The position numbers and the translations under genes are program-made. This document shows, in pieces, positions 56,620 through 64,000 of a stretch of DNA of 64,000 nt. This stretch comes from Thiorhodovibrio litoralis (GTDB lineage Bacteria; Pseudomonadota; Gammaproteobacteria; Chromatiales; Chromatiaceae): positions 4,202,501 through 4,266,500 of the forward strand of contig NZ_CP121473.1 in NCBI RefSeq assembly GCF_033954455.1, written 5' to 3'. The notes under the pieces were generated by a model. It ran no database searches. It was not told the DNA's origin and saw only the letters and a list, made by a program, of their open reading frames with translations. Within the stretch, counting starts at the first letter, position 1. The number at the start of each line of letters is the position of its first letter.

Positions 56620-56684
56620 GTACGGGGCAGCAGCAGCCCTAGGCCCAGGCCCACTTTGCGATCAAGCAGCCCGGAGCCTGCACG

Positions 56685-57560
56685 TCAGGAAATCAAGCGC
56701 TTGAGATACTTGGCAAACTCTTCGCCCAACTCGGGATGCTCGAGCGCCAACTCGACCGTTGCCTCGAGGTAACCCTGCTTGCTGCCGCAGTCGTAGCGCT
56801 TGCCGACAAAGGGATGGGCAACGACGAGTTCCTTTTCGAGCAAACGCGCGATCCCGTCGGTAAGCTGAATCTCACCGCCAGCACCAGCCTCGGTCGCCTC
56901 CAGCTCGGCAAAGATCGTCGGGTTGAGCAGATAGCGGCCGACCACCGCGAGATTGGACGGCGCGCGAGAAGGGTCCGGCTTCTCGACAATTGACGTGACC
57001 CTGAGCGATCCATCCGCCTGACGCTCGGTCTCGACGATACCGTATTTGTTGGTCTCGCTCGGCGGGACCTCCTCCACGCTCAGCACGCTCGCTCCGGTGC
57101 GCGCGTGAACCTCGGCCATCTGCTCGACCACACCCGGGCCGCCCGGATTGCGGATCAGGTCGTCCGCCAGCACCACCGCGAAAGGCTCATTGCCAACCAC
57201 GGGTTTGGAACAAAGCACCGCATGCCCCAGGCCCAAAGCCTCTGCCTGGCGCAGGTAGATGCAGTCGACATGGTCCGGCAACACGCTCTGGACAATTTTC
57301 AGCAGCTTGGTCTTCCCCGCCCGCTCGAGCTCGATTTCCAGTTCATAGGCCTTGTCGAAATGGTCTTCGATCGAGCGCTTGCTGCGCCCGGTGACAAAGA
57401 CCAACTGCTCGGCACCGGCTGCTTCCGCCTCCTCGGCGGCGTATTGAATCAAAGGCTTATCGACAACCGGCAGCATTTCTTTGGGGCTCGCCTTGGTTGC
57501 CGGAAGAAAGCGGGTTCCAAGCCCCGCTACTGGAAATACCGTCTTGCCAATGGTTGCCAT
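56685..57560 (-). CDS. galU: UTP--glucose-1-phosphate uridylyltransferase
   Basis: A 291-residue GalU making UDP-glucose for glycan and osmolyte synthesis. Nucleotide-binding start: [44 protein letters not shown] holds the metal-binding Asp, and [32 protein letters not shown] and [14 protein letters not shown] are substrate-binding blocks. Full length. It is convergent with the exported-protein gene and 51 bases downstream of lapB. Confidence 0.96.
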   Translation of the reverse strand: MATIGKTVFPVAGLGTRFLPATKASPKEMLPVVDKPLIQYAAEEAEAAGAEQLVFVTGRSKRSIEDHFDKAYELEIELERAGKTKLLKIVQSVLPDHVDCIYLRQAEALGLGHAVLCSKPVVGNEPFAVVLADDLIRNPGGPGVVEQMAEVHARTGASVLSVEEVPPSETNKYGIVETERQADGSLRVTSIVEKPDPSRAPSNLAVVGRYLLNPTIFAELEATEAGAGGEIQLTDGIARLLEKELVVAHPFVGKRYDCGSKQGYLEATVELALEHPELGEEFAKYLKRLIS

Positions 57561-57611
57561 AATGACTCCTGAAATCTGTTACAAATGGGCTGCTGCCATT
57601 GAATTCGTATT

Positions 57612-58811
57612 TTATGCGATGCGGCGTTGTCGCAGCGGTGCCGCATCAGTGACCAAAGGGTCAGGTTCGACCGCTTTGATACTCCCCCAATGCTTGCAAC
57701 TCGGGCACTGCCAGTGCAGTGCCCGCGCCTCGAAACCGCAATGATCGCACTGATAGGCTGGTCGCGCGGAGAGCAAATGCCGCACCACACCGAGCACGAT
57801 TTCCGCGCTCGAATCGACCGCCCCACCCTGCTCACGCTGCTGACGAACCCGCAGCTCAAGCAAACGCTCGGCACCGGCCAGATCGGCATGCTCGCGCAGG
57901 TAATGGATTAAGAAAGCCTCCGCGGCCCCGGCGCCCTGCTCACGCTCGAGCGCCTCGGACAATTCCAGCATCAGCGGCGGGCTGGGTTGTGCCTGGAACA
58001 ATTCGCTAAGCTCGTCTGCCACGCGTTCATGGCCAAGCTGGTGATAGCAGTCAAGCAAACCTGGCAGCATGGCCGGCACATAGCGAGGACCGCGTTCGAC
58101 GACGCGCGCATAGAGGCCGAGCGCCGCCTTCGCATCACCACTTGCCATGTCCATCTCGGCCTGAAGCAGACTCGCGCGGATGCAGTCCGGATCAGCTTGT
58201 TGGGCGTCAGTTAAATGCCGTCGCGCCGAGCGACTATCCTGCTCGCGCAGGCATTGTTCGGCCAATTCGCAGTGGAACTGCGCAATCTCACCGCGCAACG
58301 GGGTCTCGCCGGCCGCTTCGAGCTGCTGTGCGGTTTCAAGACAGCGCTGCCAGTCCTTTTCTTGCTGGTAGATGTCGATGAGCGCTCGCAGCGCCGGGCG
58401 AACCTGCAGTTGGGTTTCCGCAAGTTCCAGAAAGAGACTTTCCGCCCGGTCCAGCAGACCGGCGCGCATATAGTCCAGCCCCAACTCGTAGAGTGCAAAG
58501 GCACGCTGCTGAGCGGTCAGCTTGGGTCGCGCGACCAGATCCTGATGAATGCGAATCGCGCGATCGACTTCACCGCGGCGACGAAAAAGTGCCCCCAGCG
58601 CCAGATGCGTTTCGGCCGTTTCGCGGTCAACCTCGGCCAGCTCGAGAAAAACATCGATCGCCTTATCCGGCTGCTCGTTGAGCAGGTAATTCAGGCCTCG
58701 GAAGTATTCCGGGCCCGGACCACAACCCGCTGCGCGCTTCCCGTCGCCACGCCGTCCAACCCACCAACCAGAGGCGGCGGCAACCGGCAATAGCAGAAAC
58801 AACCATTCCAT
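57612..58811 (-). CDS. lapB: Lipopolysaccharide assembly protein B (TPR protein, rubredoxin-like C-terminus)
   Basis: A 399-residue LapB/YciM homologue. ATG 58811 gives the standard start with an inner-membrane anchor (MEWLFLLLPVAAASGWWVGRRG); the longer frame adds 28 unsupported residues. PEYFRGLNYLLNEQPDKAIDVFLELAEVD opens a run of tetratricopeptide repeats (about 40-340). A C-terminal zinc ribbon has CDHCGF and CPSCKHWG. LapB adapts LpxC to FtsH for LPS control. The usual lapA and pyrF neighbours are absent; galU follows. Confidence 0.93.
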   Translation of the reverse strand: MEWLFLLLPVAAASGWWVGRRGDGKRAAGCGPGPEYFRGLNYLLNEQPDKAIDVFLELAEVDRETAETHLALGALFRRRGEVDRAIRIHQDLVARPKLTAQQRAFALYELGLDYMRAGLLDRAESLFLELAETQLQVRPALRALIDIYQQEKDWQRCLETAQQLEAAGETPLRGEIAQFHCELAEQCLREQDSRSARRHLTDAQQADPDCIRASLLQAEMDMASGDAKAALGLYARVVERGPRYVPAMLPGLLDCYHQLGHERVADELSELFQAQPSPPLMLELSEALEREQGAGAAEAFLIHYLREHADLAGAERLLELRVRQQREQGGAVDSSAEIVLGVVRHLLSARPAYQCDHCGFEARALHWQCPSCKHWGSIKAVEPDPLVTDAAPLRQRRIA

Positions 58812-59082
58812 CAATAAACCCCGGCGGCAGTGGTCGAACCCCGCCCGCAAAACCCGCGTTGCCCGTATAATACAGGCAAGCGCCCGAGGTCGCATCGCCG
58901 TTTCCGAATCTCTTTAAGAAAACGTTGCTCCTCAAACGAAAAACCCAGTCCACCTCCAACCGGCTCTTGGCGCCAACCGCGACCAACTGCTTCACGGCGG
59001 TTTTTTCGCCTTCTTTAGATTTGGCTGCAAACTCCAGTTGCTGGCCTGTGTTGATGATTCCGCCCGCATGGAGGCACGCTCG

Positions 59083-60924
59083 ATGCCGACCTCTACCAGA
59101 CAATTTCATTGGTCCGTTAATTGGTCCGTTCTTTGGCCCTTCGCCCGCTGGCTGCCGCAGGTAACGGCGCAGGATCTGCGCGCCGATATGCTCGCCGCGC
59201 TGACCGGAGCCATCATCGTGCTGCCGCAGGGCGTCGCCTTCGCTACCATCGCCGGCATGCCGCCGGAGTATGGGCTCTATGCCGGCATGGTGCCCGCCAT
59301 CATCGCCGCCTTTTTTGGCTCGTCCCGTCATCTCGTTTCAGGGCCCACCACAGCGGCATCGGTGGTGCTGTTTTCTTCGCTGTCACTGATGGCGGCGCCA
59401 GGCACGCCGGATTATGTCGCTCTGGCGCTCACGCTCACTTTCATGGTCGGGGTGATCGAGCTCGCCCTCGGCTTCGCCCGCCTTGGCGCACTGGTGAATT
59501 TTATTTCCCACTCAGTGGTGGTCGGGTTTACCGCTGGCGCTGCGTTTTTGATCGCGGCCAAGCAGTTGAAGCATTTCTTTGGCATCGAAATGGACAGCGG
59601 CGGCCATTTCCACGACATCCTGATCGAGTTCGGCCGCCATGCGGTGGACATCAATCCCTATGCGACTCTGGTTGGGGTGATCACACTTGCGGTCGGAATC
59701 CTGGTGCGGCGATGCATACCGAAGTTCCCGTACATGATCGCGGCGATGCTGTGCGGGAGTGTCGCGGCTGTGCTCTTCGATCTCGTACTTGGCCCCGAGT
59801 ACACGGGCATCGCCACCGTCGGTGCCTTGCCAGCAAGCCTGCCGCCACTGTCGACACCGGACTTCTCACTCAACCATATCAAAGAGCTCGCCCCTACCGC
59901 ACTCGCGGTGACACTGTTTGCGCTGACGGAGGCTGTTTCCATCGGCCGCTCTCTGGCTGCTCGCGGTGGCTATCGGATCGACGGGAATCAGGAGTTCATT
60001 GGGCAGGGGTTGTCGAACATTGCCGGGGCGTTTTTCTCGGGTTATGTGGCGACCGGTTCGTTCAATCGCAGCGGCGTGAATTTCGAAGCAGGCGCGCGCA
60101 CCCCGCTAGCTGCGGTATTCGCGGCACTCTTGCTGATGGTGATCGTCCTGCTGGTGGCCCCGCTGGCCAGTTACCTGCCCAAGGCGGCCATGGCCGGCGT
60201 GCTCTTCCTGGTGGCCTGGGGGCTGATCGACCGCAAGGAAATCCGCCACATACTGCATGCTTCCCCGCGCCAGACCGCGGTGGTGGGCGTGACCTTCTTC
60301 TCGGCGCTCTTCCTGGAGCTTGAATTCGCGATCTTTGCCGGTGTGCTGCTCTCGCTGGTGCTTTACCTTGAGCGCACATCCAAACCGCGCATCGTCACCC
60401 TGGCCCCCGATCCGCGTCTGCCCAAGCGTGCATTCTCCGATGAGAACGAAGTAGTCCAGTGCCCACAGGTGAGGTTTATTCGCATCGACGGCTCGCTGTT
60501 TTTCGGCTCGGTCGCGCATGTGGAGCGGGCTTTCGACATTCTGCGGGCACGTTTCTCTGACCAGAAGCATCTCGCCATCATGGCCGACGGGATCAACTTC
60601 GTCGATCTCCAGGGCGCGCAGACACTGCTTGATGAGGCGGACAGGCGGCGTCAGGCAGGCGGCAGCTTGTATTTAATCAACGTCAAGCCCGGCTTGTGGG
60701 AGAGGCTCGATGCCGCGGGCTGTCTCGACGCCATTGGGGTTCGCAATGTTTTTCAGTCGAAGGAGGCTGCCGTTCGGGGCATCTATCAGAAGCTAGATCG
60801 CACCCTTTGCGAGACCTGCGAGAAGCGGATTTTTATTGAATGTGGGCCACCGCATCATTTCTTAGTCCCGGCGGCCAAGGGTAAGACACCAAGCAGTGGT
60901 GGCGGCACGACAAGCATGACCTAG
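59083..60924 (+). CDS. SulP family anion transporter with STAS domain
   Basis: A 613-residue SulP transporter (sulfate/bicarbonate-type anions). ATG 59083 is preferred; an upstream frame adds 15 residues. A short HWSVNWSVLWP repeat precedes the core, which starts DLRADMLAALTGAIIVLPQGVAFATIAGMPPEYGLYAGMVPAIIAAFFGSS. Other blocks are LVSGPTTAASVVLF and NIAGAFFSGYVATGSFNRSGVNFEAGARTP. About 12-14 spans precede a C-terminal STAS domain (VRFIRIDGSLFFGSVAHVE, MADGINFVDLQGAQTLLDEA). After it comes a cysteine-bearing tail, LCETCEKRIFIECGPP, beyond the usual domain. Confidence 0.92.
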   Translation: MPTSTRQFHWSVNWSVLWPFARWLPQVTAQDLRADMLAALTGAIIVLPQGVAFATIAGMPPEYGLYAGMVPAIIAAFFGSSRHLVSGPTTAASVVLFSSLSLMAAPGTPDYVALALTLTFMVGVIELALGFARLGALVNFISHSVVVGFTAGAAFLIAAKQLKHFFGIEMDSGGHFHDILIEFGRHAVDINPYATLVGVITLAVGILVRRCIPKFPYMIAAMLCGSVAAVLFDLVLGPEYTGIATVGALPASLPPLSTPDFSLNHIKELAPTALAVTLFALTEAVSIGRSLAARGGYRIDGNQEFIGQGLSNIAGAFFSGYVATGSFNRSGVNFEAGARTPLAAVFAALLLMVIVLLVAPLASYLPKAAMAGVLFLVAWGLIDRKEIRHILHASPRQTAVVGVTFFSALFLELEFAIFAGVLLSLVLYLERTSKPRIVTLAPDPRLPKRAFSDENEVVQCPQVRFIRIDGSLFFGSVAHVERAFDILRARFSDQKHLAIMADGINFVDLQGAQTLLDEADRRRQAGGSLYLINVKPGLWERLDAAGCLDAIGVRNVFQSKEAAVRGIYQKLDRTLCETCEKRIFIECGPPHHFLVPAAKGKTPSSGGGTTSMT

Positions 60925-60981
60925 CCGCCGACTTTACGCAGACTGATCCTATGCAAGGGGGCGCCGGAGTTTCACTGCCGT

Positions 60982-62016
60982 ATGACTGACGAAGGATCAT
61001 CGAATATGCTGCAACCGTGCGGTGTTAGAGGGCTTTCCATCGCCCCGATGCTGGATTGGACTGACCGGCATTTTCGCTTCTTTGCTCGACTGATCAGTCG
61101 GCATGTCTGGCTCTATTCAGAGATGGTAACGACCGGGGCGCTGATTCATGGGGATCGCGCCCGGTTTCTGCCCTTCGATGCGACGGAGCATCCGGTTGCA
61201 CTGCAGCTTGGGGGCTCTGATCCAGCCGATCTGGCACGTTGCGCGCGCTTGGGGGCGGACTGGGGCTATGACGAGATCAATCTGAATGTCGGTTGTCCGT
61301 CGGATCGGGTTCAGAATGGACGCTTTGGCGCTTGCTTGATGGCGGAGCCCGGACTGGTGGCGGATTGTGTCGCGGCGATGAAGGATGCTGTGTCGGTGCC
61401 GGTTTCAGTGAAGACACGTATTGGCATCGATGACCGCGACAGCTACGACGAACTGGCCGATTTTTCCGGCAAGGTCAGGGCTGCGGGCTGCGATTTGCTG
61501 ATTTTGCATGCGCGCAAGGCCTGGCTGCAGGGCTTAAGTCCGCGTGAGAATCGGGAGGTGCCGCCGTTGCGCTATGACGTGGCGGTGCGGCTGCATTCAG
61601 ATTTCCCTGATCTGCCGCTGGTGCTGAATGGCGGCATCACCACGCTTGAACAGGCGCGGCATTGGTGCGAGCAGCTTGATGGGGTGATGATTGGGCGCGA
61701 GGCTTATCAGAACCCCTGGTTGCTGGCGTTGGCGGATCGGGAGTTGTTTGCTGATCCGCATCCGCTGCCGAGTCGCCATCAAGTCTTGGAGCAGTTCTAT
61801 CCCTATGTGGAGCGGTGCCTTGCCGAGGGCGTGCCTTTGAACAGCATCAGCCGACATCTGCTCGGGCTCTTCAACAGCTGTCCGGGCGCGCGGCGCTGGC
61901 GGCGGGTGCTGAGTGAGCAAGCGCATCGGGCCGGCGCCGGCGTGGAGGTGCTGAGGCAGGCCGCGGCGCAGGTGGTTGAGCCTGAGGAGCATGCTGCGGC
62001 GGCCGCAGCCGGCTGA
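60982..62016 (+). CDS. dusA: tRNA-dihydrouridine(20/20a) synthase DusA
   Basis: A 344-residue flavoenzyme reducing uridines in the tRNA D-loop. Family start LSIAPMLDWTDRHFRFFARLISRHVWLYSEMVTTGALIHG is DusA-specific. INLNVGCPSDRVQNGRFGACLM contains the catalytic Cys, VKTRIGIDD and LILHARKAWLQGLSPRENREVPPL bind substrate, and VLNGGITTLEQARHW and GVMIGREAYQNPWLL bind FMN. A later in-frame ATG (61006) is possible. The C-terminus ends in an Ala-rich run. Confidence 0.94.
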   Translation: MTDEGSSNMLQPCGVRGLSIAPMLDWTDRHFRFFARLISRHVWLYSEMVTTGALIHGDRARFLPFDATEHPVALQLGGSDPADLARCARLGADWGYDEINLNVGCPSDRVQNGRFGACLMAEPGLVADCVAAMKDAVSVPVSVKTRIGIDDRDSYDELADFSGKVRAAGCDLLILHARKAWLQGLSPRENREVPPLRYDVAVRLHSDFPDLPLVLNGGITTLEQARHWCEQLDGVMIGREAYQNPWLLALADRELFADPHPLPSRHQVLEQFYPYVERCLAEGVPLNSISRHLLGLFNSCPGARRWRRVLSEQAHRAGAGVEVLRQAAAQVVEPEEHAAAAAAG

Positions 62017-62126
62017 ATGACTCCGCTGGCAGGTGGCGGTCTGCACTGGTTGCGGGAATAGTTACCTGAATTGCATGGAATTCCGGCTCATCTTTAGTCG
62101 CTCTGCAATCGTCATCACCAAGCGCA

Positions 62127-62642
62127 ATGACCCAGTATCTCGAAGGCTTTCCGCCGATCCTCGGCCCTGTCCCGCAGGTGCTGGTGTTGGGTTCGATGCC
62201 GAGTGCGGCATCGCTGCGGGAGGGGCAATATTACGGCCACCCGCGCAACGCATTCTGGCCCGTCATGGCGCGACTGTTTGGCTGGCCGAATGATCTGCCT
62301 TATGCGAAACGCTGCGCGGCGCTGGCCGCGCGCGGGGTGGCGCTTTGGGATGTGATTGGCCGTTGCGCGCGCAAGGGCAGCGCCGACGCGGCTATTGAGC
62401 CTGACAGTATTCTGGTCAATCCAATCGCTGGCTTGATCGCGGATCAGCCCAGCTTAAAAGCAGTGATTTTCAATGGTGGCACCGCGGCACGCGAGTTCAA
62501 CCGGCGCGTTCGGCCCGCGCTGGCGCATCAGGCATTGCCACACTATCAGCTGCCGTCGACCAGTCCGGCAATGGCGCGCCTCACCCTGGAGGGGAAAGTC
62601 GAGGCCTGGCGCATTCTGCGCGATCTCCTCGCCGACAACTGA
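62127..62642 (+). CDS. DNA-deoxyinosine glycosylase (UDG superfamily)
   Basis: A 171-residue UDG-superfamily enzyme of the deoxyinosine/hypoxanthine glycosylase type. VLVLGSMPSAASLREGQYYGHPRNAFWPVMARLFG is the signature (GSMPS and YYGHPRNAFW). GVALWDVIGRCARKGSAD and VIFNGGTAAREFNR follow, and LPSTSPAMARLTLEGKVEAW is the C-terminal motif. It removes deaminated purines in base excision repair. It lies 110 bases after dusA. Confidence 0.9.
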   Translation: MTQYLEGFPPILGPVPQVLVLGSMPSAASLREGQYYGHPRNAFWPVMARLFGWPNDLPYAKRCAALAARGVALWDVIGRCARKGSADAAIEPDSILVNPIAGLIADQPSLKAVIFNGGTAAREFNRRVRPALAHQALPHYQLPSTSPAMARLTLEGKVEAWRILRDLLADN

Positions 62643-62679
62643 GTGCGTTATGCCGGCGCGTGGAGTACGTTGGCCGCTG

Positions 62680-63648
62680 CTACCTGACCTGCCCGCTGCG
62701 CACAAAGGGCGAGAGTGCGAGCAGCGCATGCGCTTGGCTGACCGCCTCCTGCTTGACGGGACGCTTGAGATGCCGGCTCCAGCGCACCGGAATTGCTGCT
62801 GGCCCGTGCAGCGCGCCAGCGATCATGCCGACGATGGCGCCCGTGGTGTCGGCATCGCCGCCGCGGTTGACGGCTTCGATCAGTGCACTCTCGAAACTGT
62901 CGGTGGCGAACAGCGCTTGAAAGACGACCTTGAGCGTGTCGACGATATAGGCACTGGGGTTTTCGAGCCGTTTGCGCTCAAAGCCGAAACGGCGCTCCTG
63001 CGCCACCAACGACTCGGCCAGCAGCTTGAGCCCGGTCTTGTCGCCGCCAAGGATCGCTGCCTGCACCATGCGGATGACGCACAGGGTGCCGGCATCGGAG
63101 AGGATGTGATGGTGGGTGACATGAGCCTGGATCCGATTGGCCTGATCGACCGCTTCGATATCGGCACCGAGCGTCGCCAAGGCGATCGGCAGACAGCGCA
63201 TGCAGGCGCCATTGCCGGCGTCGTAGTCGTTCTCGGGCATTTCGGTTTCGCCGGTTTGGCGAAAATGCGCGATACCGCGGCGCACGGTGTTGCCAATGTC
63301 GACCGGCTTGGTGCTCATCCAGTCGCTGAACGCCTCGGCGGCAGCGGTTGCATCGACACGGCCCGCCTGCACGATGCTGCGTCCAAGCGCCAGGGCCATT
63401 TCGGTGTCGTCGGTGACCTGCCCTTTGCGCAGCTTCAGCCAGCCGCCGCCGATCATCTCCTGATGCACGCGATATTCGGCCTGAATTTCCCGCGGCATCA
63501 TGAACTCCACGGTGGCACCAAGCGCATCACCTACGGCCAGGCCGAGATAGGCGCCGACCGCGCGACGGCGGATCAGCTCGCCAGAGTCAGCCTTGGCGAG
63601 GAACAGGGCTTCAGGATCAAGGACCGAAACAAGCATGATAGTCGACAC
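62680..63648 (-). CDS. draG: Dinitrogenase reductase-activating ADP-ribosylglycohydrolase
   Basis: A 322-residue DraG that removes ADP-ribose from nitrogenase Fe protein (NifH) to restore activity after ammonium or darkness switch-off. Family blocks: RRRAVGAYLGLAVGDALGATVEFM, KGQVTDDTEMALALGRSI (metal-binding Asp/Glu), YDAGNGACMRCLPIAL and NRGGDADTTGAIVGMIAGAL (second metal site), then IPVRW. ATG 63648 overlaps the nifQ end by 32 bases; the in-frame ATG 63636 is an alternative. No draT is in the window. Its presence implies the host fixes nitrogen. Confidence 0.93.
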   Translation of the reverse strand: MSTIMLVSVLDPEALFLAKADSGELIRRRAVGAYLGLAVGDALGATVEFMMPREIQAEYRVHQEMIGGGWLKLRKGQVTDDTEMALALGRSIVQAGRVDATAAAEAFSDWMSTKPVDIGNTVRRGIAHFRQTGETEMPENDYDAGNGACMRCLPIALATLGADIEAVDQANRIQAHVTHHHILSDAGTLCVIRMVQAAILGGDKTGLKLLAESLVAQERRFGFERKRLENPSAYIVDTLKVVFQALFATDSFESALIEAVNRGGDADTTGAIVGMIAGALHGPAAIPVRWSRHLKRPVKQEAVSQAHALLALSPFVRSGQVR

Positions 63649-64000
63649 ACTCCCCGCAACTTGGCGCGCGACAGGTGTAGATACCCTCGGACTCGCACAA
63701 CTGTTTGTAGAGAAAGCGTTTCCACTTCATATCCTTGATGTTGCGCGCAGCCAGACCAGGAAAGTTGCGCTGCATCAAGGCTGTTAGCTCGGAGCGATCC
63801 CACAGCCCCAGATCCTGCCACAGGTGATCGTCCCCGCAGCAGCCAACGGCGACGATGTGCGCCATCCACACCTCGGAGGGTGAGTCGCCGGCTTTGTCCA
63901 TCAACAGGATGCGCACCAGATCGGCGACTTCATCGAACCGCTCCGGTGCCAGGCGCGCGCCTGTCGCGACTGCCCCGCCAAGCTCCACGCCGGGAAAATG
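63617..64000 (-). CDS. nifQ: NifQ, molybdenum donor for FeMo-cofactor synthesis (partial)
   Basis: The C-terminal 127 residues of NifQ; the frame continues off the right edge and the GTG at 63988 is not the true start. NifQ carries a Mo-Fe-S cluster and supplies molybdenum to NifEN/NifH. Family blocks: SEVWMAHIVAVGCCGDDHLWQDLGL, LMQRNFPGLAARNIKDMKWKRFLYKQLCESEG, and the C-terminal CRAPSCGECVDYHAC (C-x4-C-x2-C-x5-C cluster motif) ending FGP. It is immediately upstream of, and overlaps, draG. Confidence 0.93.
   Translation of the reverse strand, partial: HFPGVELGGAVATGARLAPERFDEVADLVRILLMDKAGDSPSEVWMAHIVAVGCCGDDHLWQDLGLWDRSELTALMQRNFPGLAARNIKDMKWKRFLYKQLCESEGIYTCRAPSCGECVDYHACFGP

Overview
The window is about 64 kb of GC-rich, gene-dense bacterial chromosome. 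Gene content points to a gammaproteobacterium, most likely a nitrogen-fixing phototroph of the purple sulfur bacterial (Chromatiaceae) type: a draG-nifQ pair at the right edge, a bacteriophytochrome hybrid kinase, an exported diheme cytochrome c, SulP anion uptake, and the pilMNOPQ, pstSCAB, nrdAB, carAB-greA and lapB sets. The taxonomic statement is inference from gene content, not from a marker phylogeny.

Left edge (1-1168): remains of a phage-like element. It holds a partial orphan gene, a phBC6A51/terminase-small-subunit-like helix-turn-helix protein, and a tiny gene joined to it by an ATGA overlap that encodes five DFDLPT-type hexapeptides. These abut the 3' end of a tRNA-Ser(CGA), a classic integration position. 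Next come, mostly on the minus strand, an AmpG-type permease, a DUF2845 protein, greA, carB, carA, a DUF2835 protein and a diheme cytochrome c. 10.8-16.5 kb is a ribonucleotide reductase locus (nrdA, an uncharacterised gene, nrdB) whose promoter carries two NrdR boxes and a DnaA box. 16.5-23.4 kb is a minus-strand group: CBS protein, metal permease fused to an HMA domain, two glycine-zipper lipoproteins, a Rap1a/Tai-like protein, an SDR epimerase, a phosphotransferase and a GT4 glycosyltransferase.

23.5-29.1 kb is a complete pstSCAB phosphate uptake operon behind a candidate Pho box, with two hairpins between pstS and pstC. 29-36 kb holds a DUF423 protein, rsmE, a SanA-like protein, an M61 peptidase, birA, coaX and tRNA-Thr(TGT). 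36.5-40.9 kb is a molybdenum hydroxylase operon (iron-sulfur subunit, molybdopterin subunit, XdhC, MocA-like). 41-43.2 kb shows decay: a cation diffusion facilitator with an apparent internal in-frame deletion and a broken EAL-domain remnant flank an aldo/keto reductase. 43.3-49.5 kb has the bacteriophytochrome kinase, a metallophosphoesterase, a lipid-kinase-family protein and a MobB/class II aldolase fusion. 49.6-55 kb is pilMNOPQ. 55-62.6 kb has two uncharacterised genes, galU, lapB, a SulP transporter, dusA and a deoxyinosine glycosylase. The window ends in draG and a partial nifQ.

A recurring, otherwise unexplained feature is short tandem repeats whose unit is usually a multiple of three bases, with 15 bp commonest. 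They sit in leaders, interdomain linkers and intergenic gaps at several unrelated loci.
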